64,000 nt of DNA, taken from NCBI GenBank assembly GCA_030142905.1, contig JASJOG010000060.1:1046001-1110000 (forward strand), written 5' to 3'. The number at the start of each line of letters is the position of its first letter. Position 1 is the first letter of the stretch. Shown piece after piece: positions 1 through 11,211 of the stretch. The stretch comes from Heliopora coerulea. Lineage: Eukaryota > Cnidaria > Anthozoa > Scleralcyonacea > Helioporidae. The position numbers and the translations under genes were made by a program. The notes beneath the pieces were generated by a model, which saw only the letters and a list, made by a program, of their open reading frames with translations, did not search any database and was not told the DNA's origin.

Positions 1-420
1 TGTGAGTGAAAGGTAGCATTTTGTTCTTAGTGACGTTTTTAAGTTTCTTGTGGTGGTTGCATAGTAGCTTGTTTATCTTCTCATTGATGTTCTTTGTTAA
101 AGCCTTCTTTAGGATATACCAGTCAATGAGGTTCAGGATGTTTTTTCGTTCCGATGTTTTCTTGGTCAGGTCATTCTCTAGCTTTTGTTTTTCTTTTGAC
201 TGTTTGATAGCAGAGTGAAGCAGTTGTTTGTGGATGGCATGGACATCTTGGTTGTGGAAAGCAAACAAATTTTGGGAAGACATCAAAGGACTGACAATCT
301 CTTAAGAAATTCACATCCAGATCAGCTTTCCGTTTCTTGGTCAATAACTTCTCTAGTGTTTGGAGGTCAGATAAAGAAACCTTTTCTTCATATTTTTGTG
401 CTAAGTCATAGATAATATTT
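1..420 (-). mobile_element. Penelope-like element, N-terminal fragment (inverted)
   Basis: Read on the minus strand, the stretch encodes a Lys/Leu-rich helical segment with the motifs LEKLLTKKRKADLDVNFLR and, after a frameshift, KQSKEKQKLENDLTKK and ILNLIDWYILKKAL. This pattern is typical of the region before the reverse transcriptase in Penelope-like elements. It runs off the left edge of the window. It lies head-to-head with the plus-strand GIY-YIG end that starts near 430, an arrangement known for PLEs, whose copies often carry inverted truncated ends. Frameshifted, so not functional. Family call from pattern recognition only. Confidence 0.6.
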
Positions 421-805
421 CCATATTATCCACTGGCTACCAATGTGACTTGAACGCATTAATTGACACGTTAAAATGTAATTCATTTCCTTTTCACTTC
501 ATTGACAAAGTCATCAAATCACACAACGACACCAACAACTCCGACCCATCAAACTATACTTGTCAACCTACTACAACCAAACCCAACACCTACTATTTTA
601 AACTACCTTACATTGGCTTTTACTCACAAATTACTGAACGGAAACTAAGGAGCCTCGTTAAACGCTTCTGTATTGACTTAGATCTCAATATAGTTTACTC
701 TTCTTTCAAAATAAAAAATTCCTTTAGCTTCAAAGGTCCCATTCCATCTCTCCTTAAATCATGTGTGGTCTATGAATTATCTTGTGGGGGATGTAATTCT
801 CACTA

Positions 806-1978
806 CAGTCAACTCTTGCCTTGCGGACACCCCGCTATTACGGACACCCTATAATTCCGGACAGATGGTAAATCCCCGGCCGAAACTACTATGAAATGTA
901 TTGAAATAACTCTCACTATTATGGAATTGCGGACACTTCATGCGGTCCCAAACTAACATTTGTATTGTTTTACAACGGACACCTGTTTGTCAGCTGAAGT
1001 ACTTTGAATATTCTGTTCGTCATTACTTCTGTCGACAAAAATGACAGACAAAATATTAACGTGTCTTTTAATACGACCAAGGTTTATCTTCCGATCTTCA
1101 AAGTTCTTCCACTCTGTTTACATTACTTTCGAGGCTTTTCAGTTTGTTTTGCCGTTTCAATGCTCGTGACAGACTTGCGCTTTTGTGTAGACTGTGCAGT
1201 GGCTATTCCTTCTTGTTTGTCTCGCAAGGACTGCCTGGCTATATCACTGTCAGTAATGAGTTTTTCAAGTCTTGTCAAATATTTATGTTCACCATGAAAC
1301 TTGTAAAGAACAGGAATCTCTAAACCCAGGCCAGCTCCTCTGTTTACACTCTTTCCACAAATGACAGCTTCTCCTCTGTGACGTACTCTTTTCAAAAATG
1401 AAGAAACAATTTTGGACAGTCCTAAAGGAATATGCCCCACAACTCGTCCGTTATTTTCTGTTATGGCCACAGCATGTGGATCTTTGGCATTTTCCGGTTC
1501 ACATTGAAGCACAAGAGTCATGTCAATTTCAGGCTGAAATTCGTCTTTGTAAACATGGTGGCCTCTCAACCAAGAATAATAAGACTTGTGTTCTTCACAC
1601 TTTTCTTGACTTGCCATCAATTTGTCAGCATTTGTCTGAAACATGATTACTAACTTGGCATAAGACGACTGAGTTTTGTTACGTTATTGTAGCTTTACAG
1701 TGAAGGAAAAGGCAATTGACACTGATTCATGTTACAGTTTGATTTTTGGTTTGGGTATATAAAATTTTTGATTTGTATTTTAATTTGTATTGTGTATTTA
1801 TATATCACAGTAAATATTAACTAGATATTGAAAGAAACTGGACATTTTAAAATAAAAAAGCAGTAATACATAGTAAAAGACATTTTACAACCTGACTTTG
1901 GGTCATTTTTCTCGCACCTCACTATTACGGACACCAAATAACAGTCCCCAGGGTGTCCGCAATAAGGAGAGTTGACTG
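806..1978. mobile_element. Pogo/Tigger-like non-autonomous DNA transposon with TA target duplication
   Basis: The left end reads CAGTCAACTCTTGCCTTGCG and the right end is its imperfect inverse (..AGGAGAGTTGACTG). Both ends are followed inward by copies of a CGGACACC-type motif. TA dinucleotides at 804-805 and 1979-1980 are the target duplication: removing the element and one TA restores the GIY-YIG frame of the host PLE. TA duplication and CAGT-starting ends fit the Tc1/mariner-pogo group. No transposase is encoded; the only sizeable ORF is the HIRAN gene on the minus strand. Confidence 0.85.
1123..1644 (-). CDS. HIRAN-domain protein inside a pogo-like element
   Basis: An uninterrupted 173-residue ORF starting at an ATG (1642-1644). 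Residues about 25-115 match the HIRAN pattern: YSWLRGHHVYKDEF, then LQCEPENAKDPHAVAI, then RVVGHIPLGLSKIVSSFL and GLEIPVLYKF. HIRAN domains bind DNA 3' ends or damaged/stalled DNA in SNF2-type proteins such as HLTF; stand-alone versions are very numerous in cnidarians and sponges. The C-terminal third is Lys/Arg/Thr-rich. No helicase or nuclease domain is attached. It lies wholly within the 806-1978 transposon, so it is probably cargo that moves with it. Whether it is expressed is unknown. Confidence 0.75.
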   Translation of the reverse strand: MFQTNADKLMASQEKCEEHKSYYSWLRGHHVYKDEFQPEIDMTLVLQCEPENAKDPHAVAITENNGRVVGHIPLGLSKIVSSFLKRVRHRGEAVICGKSVNRGAGLGLEIPVLYKFHGEHKYLTRLEKLITDSDIARQSLRDKQEGIATAQSTQKRKSVTSIETAKQTEKPRK

Positions 1979-2313
1979 TATATTGGCAAAACCACTTGCC
2001 ACCTATCCACATGGATTAAGGAGCATACGACTTCTGACAAAAACTCACACATCTTTAAACACTTCCTCACTTCACCCCATCATGCTTTCATGTCCTAAAC
2101 ACTGCTAACTCTCCTTTTTCATTAAAACTCAAAGAAGCACTTTACATTAAGGAACTTAAACCAGACCTTAATAAACAGGTACACCACCTTAACACCGTTT
2201 TCAACTTGTAAATATTTTCCACCTTCTCAACATTGTAATTTAACATCCACATCACTTGACATGTTATGAGTATATATCCTATTGTAAATTATAATTAGAT
2301 CTCTTCCACTGTA

Positions 2314-2339
2314 CTGAAGATGGCATAAGTATGCCGAAA
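2314..2339 (+). ncRNA. Hammerhead-ribozyme-like motif at the 3' end of the PLE
   Basis: CTGAAGA is followed, after one T, by a perfect 5-bp stem (GGCAT-AAGT-ATGCC) and then GAAA, which is the conserved core layout of a hammerhead ribozyme (CUGANGA - stem II - GAAA). Hammerhead motifs in PLE end repeats are established. The same layout recurs at three other PLE ends in this window with changed but still pairing stems. Stems I and III were not resolved, and the extra T before stem II is unusual. Confidence 0.45.
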
Positions 2340-2619
2340 TATGTTTACTATTAAAAAATTTGTCATTTATTTTAAATGTCTGACTACTATTGTGCTATTA
2401 CTAAACTACAATTGTAATAAAGTTTGTTTGCATTGTTCTAGGTATGCATAAAAAAAACATTTTTGCTGCATAAAACCATTATCTACCAAATATTTATTTT
2501 TTTGATTTTGAAACAAGAATGGATCGAACCACCAAGCAATTGATCTCATATTTTTGTGTTGTTCAAAATATTTGCATGCAGTGTGAAAACTGTTCATTGC
2601 TGTGGACAAAGACAATTTG

Positions 2620-4662
2620 TGATTTCTTATTTTATCAAGCCAATGAGGTTTGGGCGGCACATAATGGTTATAGGTTTGATTCAGTTTTTCTTTTACATTA
2701 GTTGTTAGAGAAAGAAATTGGTTACTAATCCATAGACCATTATGTCTGGAAATAGGGTTATGATGGTGGGATATAATCAGAGTACAATCATTGATAGTTA
2801 TTTATTTTCAAATGAAATTGTCAAATTTGCCAAAGTGTATGGGTGTTGAAAATGTAGAGAAAGGATTTCACCCTTATAAGTTCACAAATGTTGATTATTA
2901 TATGGGAAATTGTCGGTAGGGAATATTTTGATTTGTCAGGAATGAATGAGGAAACATTACAAAAATTTGAAAAATGGTATAATGATTGGGTTGGTAAAGA
3001 GTATGTATTTAAAGAACATTTGTTGTACTATTGTGAGATGGATGTGACAATATTGAGAAAATGTTGCATTCAATTTTCTGAAATGATTAGGAATGTTATT
3101 CTGGGAATTTGTCCTTTCTATGATAAAAATTGTATGACAATAGGAAGTTTGGCAATGAAAATTTTTCGAACTGTTTTCCAAAATAATGTTGTGGGTGTTA
3201 TTCCTAACATGGGGTATCGAAAGAGGGTAAATCAAAACTTGATAGCATTGATTTGGTTGGAAAAAAATTGCTGAACATAAACCTAATTTTTTTTTAAAAG
3301 TTATCTTCAAAGGGAGAAAAAATAGTGGAAATTCATTTGTGGATGCTTATGATCCTGATACTAGTACAATTTATCAATTTCATGAACCTGGTTCATATAA
3401 TGAAGTGCTTGAAGCTCATTTTTCAAGTTTGTTTGACAAAACAAATAAGATTATGTGTGATTTGATTGGGATGAGGTATTCTGTTATGGAAATGTGGGAA
3501 TGTGAGTTTATGAATAGTAATTATTTGAGCAAAAAAGGAGCAATTCTGTTACATGCATCCCTTACAACCAAGAGATGCTTTATTTGGAGGACATGCTTCT
3601 CCAGCAGTTTAAAATAAAACTTGCAAAGATAATGAAAAGATTCGATATAGTGATTTTACACCACTTTACCCTTATGTGTATGTTAATATTGAATGGAGTA
3701 TTTGGTTTAATCAAATGTAAAATTTTACCTCCTCATTTATTATTATTTCCAGTTTTACCTGCTTGAATTAATGATTGTTTTATGCAAAACATGTGCCCAT
3801 GAAAAACTATCAGAATGTACTCATGAGTGATTTTAATCAGTGATTTTCCACAAAGTTGTTTTAATACTAATGTTAAGTGAATCGCTGATTGATGAATTTA
3901 TTTAGCCTTATTTAGATCATGAGGGTATTGAGTTGAATCAAGAAAACATCAAGAGAAATGAAGGGATGAGGACAATTGCTAAAACTGTTTTAAATTAATT
4001 GTTGGGTAAATCTGGTCAGAACAAAAATAATACAATGGTACATTACATTAAAACATATGATGAACTTTTGAATATCTCTAAAAACATGCGCTACAACATG
4101 ACATCACTTAATTTTGTGACAGAGGATTGCATGTGAGTCACTATTAATCAGAAAGATGATATTGTCATGCTGTTGAAGACTGGAAATGTCATTATTGCAA
4201 GTTATGCTAGATTGTGTTTGTTTGAAGTATTAAATATGTTAGGTGATAGTGTGTTGTATTATGACACTTATTCTGTAACATATCATTCGAAAACAGATGA
4301 TTTTAAAATTGAAACTGGAAATTATTTGGGTGATTTGACTGTTGAGTTGAATGATGGTGAATGGATTACAAGTTTTTGCTCTACAGGACTAAAATGTTAT
4401 TTGTTTAAGACAAATTTGAATAGGGAAATTATTCATGTCAAAGGGTTTTCTATGAAAGGTGAAGCATGCAATAAATTTTCTTTTGATTCGATCAAAAGTA
4501 TGGTTGAGAATCATGAACAACAAATTCAAATTAAATGCAAAGATAATATCACAAGTAACAACAAACAATTGATTTACATTGAAGACCAAACTAAAGTTTT
4601 TAATTTTACATTTGACAAACAATGTGTGTTGAATGACTTCACAACAATTCCTTTTGGATTTT
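2620..4662 (+). pseudogene. Protein-primed family B DNA polymerase (Polinton copy 1), decayed
   Basis: Spread over several frames, in the right order, are the exonuclease motifs (HNGYRFDS near 2660; YYCEMDVTIL near 3025), polymerase motif A (DFTPLYPYV near 3650), a motif B-like KTVLN/LLGKSGQN with an internal stop near 3996, motif C as YYDTYS at 4257-4274, a KCYLF element (KxY-like), and the C-terminal FTTIPFGF. This is the usual layout of Polinton/adintovirus PolB. The last acidic residue of motif C is a Tyr here, and stops and frameshifts are many, so the gene is dead. It is transcribed oppositely to the capsid-side genes of the element, as in other Polintons. Confidence 0.8.
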
Positions 4663-4689
4663 TATTTTTTTCTAGAAAAATTAATTACT

Positions 4690-5620
4690 TTGTGTTACCA
4701 TTCCATTTCAACACCCTTTCATTATGATAGTATTAGGACTTCGTCAGCCCAGAAAAATGTATTGAATATATAAATTTATTAAATTTATTGAAAATATGAT
4801 ACATCTTGTTCCAAAACATGTTGTTTATTTGCACAAGACTGAATATCAAGCTTTTTTTGATGATATAAAAGCAGAAGCTGGCCAAAAAATTGAAGTAATA
4901 TTTCAAGTACGAGTTGGTGTTCTTCCTCCGATTTCTAGATACTGAGAAACGAGGTGAATGCAATTTTTTTTAATGACTTTTGAGGTATCTAGGAATCAGA
5001 GGAAGAACACTAAACAAGTGTTTGAAATTACTTCTCAAATGAACCAGTATTTTAGGTGAAAAAAATTTGGCTGTAATCTTCCTCCGATTTCTAAATACTG
5101 ATTATGTATTTCTTTATGAATTGTTAATGAGTTTGAGAAAGTACGATAATTGATTCCTTTGAATTTATCAAACATATGAAACATATTCCATCTGTTCATG
5201 ATGTTACATCTTCTCCTCACAAAGGTACCTTGATGATTTTGGATGATTTAATGATTGTAGCTGCTGATCATAACTTGGCACAGCTAAATGGTTTTGCCAT
5301 GAAAGATTGTCATCATCACAATGTTAGTTCGGTATTTGTTTATCAAGATATAATGTATAAACCAAAAAAATTACATAAAGCAAGGAGCAATAGTTTGTAT
5401 CAAATTGCATTTGAATATAAAGGGGATCAACAAAATTTACATACTATCTTTCATAATTGAAAAATAAAAAAATCTACTTTTTCTCCAATCATTGATGATG
5501 CTTTAAAAAAGGCATATGACTATTTGGTATTTGGGAACGATCCTAGAAATCCAGATAATACATGTATAAGAACTGGGATTTTCCCTGATGAGAACACACT
5601 TGTGTACAATGTTTGATTTT
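4690..5620 (+). pseudogene. FtsK/HerA-type packaging ATPase (Polinton copy 1), decayed
   Basis: Immediately downstream of PolB on the same strand. The Walker A region near 4705-4755 is eroded (no intact GxxGxGK[ST]), but the Walker B block TLMILDDLMIVAAD (about 5230-5270) is clear. It is followed by CHHHNVSSVFVYQD and SNSLYQIAFEYKGDQQN, and further on by a tail ending IRTGIFPDENTLVYNV. This order matches the genome-packaging ATPase of Polintons and related DNA viruses. A short inverted-repeat stretch (4918-5100) interrupts the middle. Non-functional. Confidence 0.7.
4918..5100. repeat. Short inverted/direct repeat inside the ATPase pseudogene
   Basis: CTTCCTCCGATTTCTAGATA at 4922 recurs inverted at about 4985-5008 (GTATCTAGGAATCAGAGGAAG) and again in direct orientation at 5078 (CTTCCTCCGATTTCTAAATA). 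The first pair can form a hairpin with a roughly 40-nt loop. The stretch breaks the ATPase reading frame, so it may be a small insertion. Confidence 0.5.
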
Positions 5621-5975
5621 TTTTTATTATTTTATCTACTTTGTGTAAAAGAAAAACAATTATTTTTGGTAGTAGAGAATTGTTGTTTTGTAAAAATATT
5701 TGCTTTTCATTAGTGATAATATTGAGACAATTTATTAAAAATTGTTGTGCTTTTTTTAAATAAAATTAATTTAATAATTGATTGTCATTTGTAAAATATT
5801 TGAATAAATTTATATTATTACTGAATATACAACAAAGAAAAAATATACACCATATTCCACATGTTGTTGACATGTCTGATTGCAATTGCTTTCCTTTGGA
5901 GACATTTATAAAATCATGATTTTTTTTTTGACCCAATATGCCTGATTATAAAAAAATGGATCTTTACCAAAACTA

Positions 5976-6420
5976 TCAAAAAAAGAAATCTTTTTTTTTT
6001 AATTTTATTAATGCAATCTGATGTTTCCCGTCATTATGTCTCATCAGTGTTCCACATCCAACAACATATTTTTTCTTCTTGGAAAAATTCAGCATAATGT
6101 TTGTGGGAGATGTTCCTAAAAATTTTTTTTTTATTTTATGGTTTGATTTGGCTAAAGAAATGTCTGAAAAACTGTCAAATTTCATGGTAGATAACTTCTT
6201 GAAATTGGACTAAAATGACTCATAGTCCAAAGCAAAGCGTCCTGTTGGTACTTTTGAGGATAATCACTGTGTGGATGGTTTTGCCAGTGTTTGGGGTATT
6301 TGCGATTTTCCTTCTCATTCATCACTATGGGAACTGGTGGTTGAATGAATGTAACAGCTTCTTACTGATAAATTTGAAATAGAAGAATTTAAAAAATTAA
6401 ACATACCAGGAACTTCTAAC
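5976..6420 (-). other. Unassigned coding-like stretch of Polinton copy 1
   Basis: A 69-residue open frame (6185-5976) rich in Lys is preceded on the same strand by another open segment with VQPPVPIVMNEKENRKYPKH. Neither resembles any copy 2 product that I can align, and the major capsid gene expected between the ATPase and the 6847 gene is not recognisable. It could be a remnant of the capsid or protease region. Confidence 0.25.
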
Positions 6421-6649
6421 ACTTAATTTTATTGCTCTGAAATATTTCTGCCAGAATCGTGAATAACGTCATCCCAACTGGCTTTTATCATTTTTCCGGA
6501 AGGAAATTTAATGCATCCATTTTTTGTTTCTCCTATCCTTTTTTTTTTCTAAGTAGAGAATTTAATCTGTTTTGATCTGATGTTTGACCTTGATCTGAAC
6601 TTCTTGTGGGCATCAAACTTGTCGGAATCATGTTAAGAGCCATTTTTTT

Positions 6650-6847
6650 TTAATAAAATGTTTGTAATTTTTTCATATAATTGCTAGGTATGCCGTTATG
6701 AGCACGATAAACCTCTCGAATTAAATTTGTTTAATTTGGTTGTGCTGGTTTACCACACCTTGTGTTTACAAAGTAATGATTGGAATTTCCATATCTTGCA
6801 GTAAAACCATGACCCATTAATAAATCACAATAATATTCAACATCCAT
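6650..6847 (-). pseudogene. Small Polinton protein, homologue of the copy 2 gene at 36161-35853
   Basis: Starts at an ATG with MDVEYYCDLLMGHGFTARYG and has one in-frame stop (near 6733). The copy 2 gene begins METSEYIQLLLGNGYISKY, so the pair shares a charged N-terminus, a (D/E)Y....L.G.G....Y pattern and position next to the following gene. Function unknown. Retention in both copies at the same position argues for a real gene. Confidence 0.5.
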
Positions 6848-6859
6848 TTTTATTTATTT

Positions 6860-7230
6860 ATAATATAAATCAAAAATAAATTTGATTTGTTCAGAATTTT
6901 TCAATTGAAAATATAATATGTTCACAGCGGTTTCATAATCAACAAGTAAAAATGTTGGAATTTTTATTTTTCCAGCCTTTTTTATACTCTGAAACACAAA
7001 GCATTCATCAATTGAACAAAAAAATATTTTTCAGAATAAAATATACTGAACAGCATTCTTATCATTGCTTATATTTGCATTTTTGACATTAGTTAAATTG
7101 AAGTATTGGATTTGTTTTCTATTGTGAGGAACAGTTGAAAATTCAATTTTTCTTACATAATACAAAATAAAAGAATCTTGTGCATTGTTCATTTCAATAT
7201 TTTTCATTTTGTTGTTTTTCTCTATTATTC
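6860..7230 (-). pseudogene. Unknown Polinton gene, homologue of copy 2 36654-36256
   Basis: The minus-strand frame contains AQDSFILYYVRKIEFS, then AVQYILF, CSIDECFVFQSIKKAGKIKI and PTFLLVDYE. The copy 2 gene has LQDSFTLNYVRKIDFS, AVQQIFM, CSIDERYTLESIEKMGKIEI and SPFLLVI in the same order. Frame breaks are present here. Neighbours (small gene downstream, penton-like gene upstream) are also the same. Function unknown; possibly a structural or assembly protein. Confidence 0.5.
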
Positions 7231-7269
7231 AAAAATTCTTCTGTAATCCTGTACTTGTCAATAACCATT

Positions 7270-8105
7270 TGACCATTCTTTTTTTTTAGACTTAAAGAAA
7301 ATATTATTGTTTAAAAATTTCAGCACCAATCACAACTTTTCCCAAATTGAATGGTATTAAATTTCAAAAAAAATATGATACCTCAAACATGGTTCAGAGG
7401 TGAATAAATATAAACATCACTACTTCCTTGTTTTTCCCATTCTATAGGTGCCACCAACAAATCTTCTGTTCAAACCCTATGATGACTGATTCAATTTTAT
7501 CACAATGAACAAACATGAAACTTATCCCGTTGCTCTTATCGGGTAAAATTGATGCAAATTCATTACAAAGATAAGTGTCTGCTTTTTCCCAAGCCAAGCA
7601 TAAAAGCCAATTTAGAAAACTTTATACTGATTGATATTGCTGCCTTTTTATTTTTTTTTCACATGATTTATTCACCATCTTGTGTTTTTCCCATGCTGAA
7701 CAATGTTTATTTGCACAAATATTCATAATAAAAAGTGCAAGTAATGAAAACAATTTTATTTTTTCCTTGCTTAAACACTATTCCCAATTGTTCCATTGTT
7801 TGATTAATAATTGAACAAACTTATGAAATGTCATAAATACCATGTTGAATTTCCTGTTTTAGGATAAATAATTTCAAATGCAATGGTATTTTATTCTTTC
7901 TCCTATCTAATAAAAAATCAAGAAAATAAATTTCTAGTGAAAACCAACATCTCTCTCCCTCATCAACGTTCGGAATCGTCATTTGATAAGTTATCAAATA
8001 GGTATCACCATTATGGCAATCAATAAGCTGATTCAATTCCATCTTGAAATCATTCATCTTGTTATACAAAGGGTTTGTCTGGTAACTAATAATTTGTAAA
8101 TTCAT
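7270..8105 (-). pseudogene. Penton-like minor capsid protein (Polinton copy 1), broken
   Basis: The N-terminal part (8105-7821, 94 residues) carries QTNPLYNKMNDFKMELNQLI, CHNGDTYLITYQMTIPNVDE and a LEIYFLDFLLDRRK block. Each has a counterpart in the copy 2 gene at 37587. The C-terminal part lies at about 7560-7270 in another frame. The layout (N-terminal strand block with a conserved CHNG turn, then a jelly-roll half ending in a pro/phe/gly motif) fits the single jelly-roll penton proteins of Polintons. At least one frameshift separates the halves. Confidence 0.5.
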
Positions 8106-8106
8106 C

Positions 8107-9000
8107 TTTATTAAAGTGTCCCTTGATTATTTCACCATTTTCATCAATGAAACTGTATATGTTATGGGGTCCATTGGAAAAACTTTATGGATGAAAAAAT
8201 GTTACTCCAATGACAAAGACTTGATGTTTCAAAAATATTTTTTAATCTTGCAATTTGAACTTTATCACCCTCTTTGAAAATAATTTTTGTCAGTAACATA
8301 CAGCATTTGAAACTTCTCACTTTTTTATAAACTTCAGCAGGTGTCAACCCTCCCAAACTACAATGGGGTACTGTGTTATATCAATCAACAATCTCACATA
8401 TAATATGCACATAGTTTTGATTATCCATAACTGTTATCATACATCTCACCATTTTTTTTCAATTCTTGTACAACACGTTCGACAAGTGATGCTTTAATTT
8501 CACGATTATAAGTGTGAAACATTTTGAACACGTTTTCTTATAAGTTAAAATTCACCACCCTCTTCTCTCTGAACTATTTCTGGAACATTTCCTTGATTCA
8601 ATACTTCTCGGAACTAATTTGCCACATTCGAAGCTTTTAGGGTCCTCATTTTCACCCAAACATAATGTGAATAAACATCAATTATTACAAGCCAATATTG
8701 CAATTGATAATTATACCCTCTAATATCATGCATATAAACCATCTCAATCTGCCATTGGTAATTTTTTCTCGCCATTTCTGTTTTCAAATGATTATATTCT
8801 TTTTTTTGACAACATTATGCAATCTATATCTATTTAACTTAACGTTTCACCTTTCAACAATCTTATAGCTTTTCTAATTACATCCATTGGTATATCATTT
8901 TTTTTATATTATCATTTCTAGAAGAGTGTTTCACTTTCTTTTACTTTTTATTAAAAAAAAAAAGAAATTATCAGAAATTGAATGAATAACATATGTAATT
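8107..9000 (-). pseudogene. Retroviral-type integrase (Polinton copy 1), decayed
   Basis: The frame at 8356-8162 has the C-terminal GGLTPAEVYKKV and IIFKEGDKVQIARL blocks. Upstream on the same strand are GYNYQLQYWLVIIDVYS and a REEGGEF block, collinear with the copy 2 integrase. The first catalytic Asp position (WQ-x-D in copy 2) is Glu here (WQIEMVYM) and the second Asp is Glu as well (REEGGEF), with stops between. Dead enzyme. Confidence 0.7.
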
Positions 9001-9149
9001 TATTGCAAATTACTTAATTCTAACATATGATCCAAATTCACATTTGCATCAAGTTTTTGTAAATACTCCACATTTTCCATTATTATATCTTTTATATCAT
9101 ATGTTAAATTATAAACATTTTTGTATTGTTGATGTAAGCCACAGAAAAG

Positions 9150-9690
9150 ATCAAGATGTAATATATACTCTTGGTTCACCTCTATGACCTCATTTTCATC
9201 TGCATGGTGATTTCTTCAACTTCTTCAGAATCCAACATTCTTTTTCTCTCTTTACTCGGTTGTTCTTTTCAGGTTAATTGGATTGATGTCAGGAGTCAAT
9301 AATTTCCCATGGTGCAAACTGACAAAGAGGAATCAACAATATTCTTTGTTCTTTTTCTTCTTGTCTTTTTTTGGTGCATTCATAATAGTTATTCAGTAAG
9401 ACATGTGATAGATAAGCACATAGTTCGACAATTATGTGCACAAGACGACCCTTTTTCCTTATTATAAAATTCTCAAATCCAACATTGTTATTCCCAATCA
9501 TGATTTTGTCATATTTTTGAAATCGGCACAACATCTGGATTGTCTTCAAATTTCAGATCTTTGTTGGGTATGTTAACAACACCTATCTGATAGCCAATTT
9601 TAAGTGTAGCATAGGTCTCGTCTGACTGAATTACGAGATGGTGACACTTCTCTTCTTTCACAATGACAAATACTTGATCCATTACATTCC
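9150..9690 (-). pseudogene. Homologue of the acidic/basic Polinton gene at 39550-38620
   Basis: Upstream frame: FVIVKEEKCHHLVIQSDETY and a following DLKFEDN block align with FLVVNISKSGKRRLVLKSN and EPKFNDD of copy 2. A second frame (9549-9289) continues with ENFIIRKKGRLVHIIVELCA and a Lys/Arg/Glu-rich stretch. Interrupted by a frameshift. Function unknown; it sits just upstream of the integrase in both copies. Confidence 0.45.
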
Positions 9691-9935
9691 TTGCAGTGAG
9701 TCAAGTCAGTCTGCTACATAATAATTCTAAATCTTTATTCTTAATATGAAATAGGCAATCTGGTAACAAAATTTTCTCTTATCCGTGATGTTGGATTAGC
9801 ACAAAAAAGCACCGACATATTTCTAAATGGATAAAATAAAGCAAATGCTGCAGTTCCATCCTCATATGCCAACAATGACCTTTCATATTTCAAAAAACTT
9901 ATTGTAAAAAATTTAATTTTTTATTTTTTTTTTAA

Positions 9936-10459
9936 CTACTTTAAAATATCACAATCCCACCTGTTGGATTCTACTTCAACAAGACAACACTTATCATAAT
10001 ATTTATAAAAATATTCATGCATTTCTTTATTTGTTAGCATAACTTTTGTTCTCATTTTTTCCAATAATAAATTTAACACATCAATAAAACGATCTTCAAA
10101 TAAAATAAAAGATTTAATATCATTAATATTCACATTTTGTTACGATAAATTATAAAATGCATTAATAAATGGCAATAAACTAAAATTTTAAGACATTCTT
10201 CTTGCCCATTTTCTGGTGGAGGTACCAAAACAAAAATAGTTTTTATCGTTTTGGTATATAGTGCTATGCATTGAAAATAAAATATTACAAAATTAATGTA
10301 TCCCTTCACATAAAATTCAACATGTGGGAAAACACCAAGCAAATTCATGTAATATTTTATCTTCTCACCCAAACATTTAATTTGAATACTAGGTGAAAAA
10401 TATATTTTATTTGCAATATAATCTCTTGCTATAGTTTCTAGCTGCTCATAAAAAGACAT
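9936..10459 (-). pseudogene. Unknown Polinton protein (copy 1), two overlapping frames
   Basis: The upstream frame (10459-10130) starts MSFYEQLETIARDYIA and contains FSPSIQIKCLGEKIKY; the next frame (10133-9936) gives a 65-residue tail ending WDCDILK. Copy 2 has a similarly frameshifted gene at 40219-39583. Helical, Cys-containing, no recognised domain. Confidence 0.35.
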
Positions 10460-10496
10460 ATGAGCATGATAATTTTCACAACAATGGAAATAAAAT

Positions 10497-11190
10497 TCAG
10501 TTGTATAGGATCAGCCACAAAATATAATAACTGTTATTCAAAATACATTTATCTTTTCTGATGGTAATGTGTTGATGCTGTAAACCAACAAAAGAACAAG
10601 AACAATTTAAACAATACATATCTTTACACCTAAATCCTTTTGTACCGGGATAGAATGTTTGGTCAACTATTGCATTTGCCACATCAAATTCTACCCCACC
10701 ATCATCACCATCATCATCTGATTGTTCATATGGAGATTCTATGCAAAACATTTTAAGTTCCTTGATTCCAGATGATTTAGCTTTTATAATTAAAAAGTTA
10801 ACCAAAGAACCAAAATAAACATGACATATTTTACAATTAAAAACACCAAACAAAATATCTGCAATGTGATAATCATTCAATAAACAATCTCATCAAACAA
10901 ATCAACATTTGAATATGGGTCTGTATTAAATTTTTCACACACAAAAACAAAATGTGGATATGTATTTAACCATATAAATTCATCATATTTATTAGGAATA
11001 TTAGTACCTTTTTTTCCACATTCTTATCAATAAAATACAAACTAAATAAATTATTCTTTATACAAGGGCAATTCACAAATGAACCAATATGAAATGTTGA
11101 CGGTAAAACATGATAAAAACTTGGCAACTCAATAGAGCATCTAACTGTTGTATCTGCAGTACGATCAACCTTTACATTTTCCCATAACAT
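10497..11190 (-). pseudogene. Unknown Cys-rich Polinton protein (copy 1), frameshifted
   Basis: Two frames (11190-10966 and 10880-10497). The first has IELPSFYHVLPSTFHIGSF, matching IELVDNVHLIPSLFHYGIL of copy 2. The second has CKICHVYFGSLVNFLIIKAK (copy 2: CEFCFGYFDSFMKFMVFVAK), an Asp-rich run (SDDDGDDGG) and a CKDMYCLNCSC cluster. CxxC pairs suggest metal binding. Function unknown. Confidence 0.45.
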
Positions 11191-11211
11191 ATTCGAACGG
11201 CAACAAAAATC

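Larger units (their letters stand above)
430..2212 (+). mobile_element. Penelope-like element, RT tail and GIY-YIG endonuclease (split by an insertion)
   Basis: One reading frame covers about 430-804 and, after removal of the 806-1978 insertion and one TA, resumes at about 1981-2212. The first part has the linker after the RT (KLRSLVKRFC, LKSCVVYELSCGGC); the second begins inside the GIY-YIG core (IGKTTCHLSTWIKEH) and ends ELKPDLNKQVHHLNTVFNL then stop. In PLEs this domain nicks target DNA. The second part also shows a frame disruption near 2098. Upstream RT motifs are absent, so this is a 5'-truncated copy. Confidence 0.75.

Noticed and set aside
1004..1653. Plus-strand open frames over the HIRAN gene
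   Set aside because: Antisense of an intact domain-bearing ORF; no recognisable motifs.
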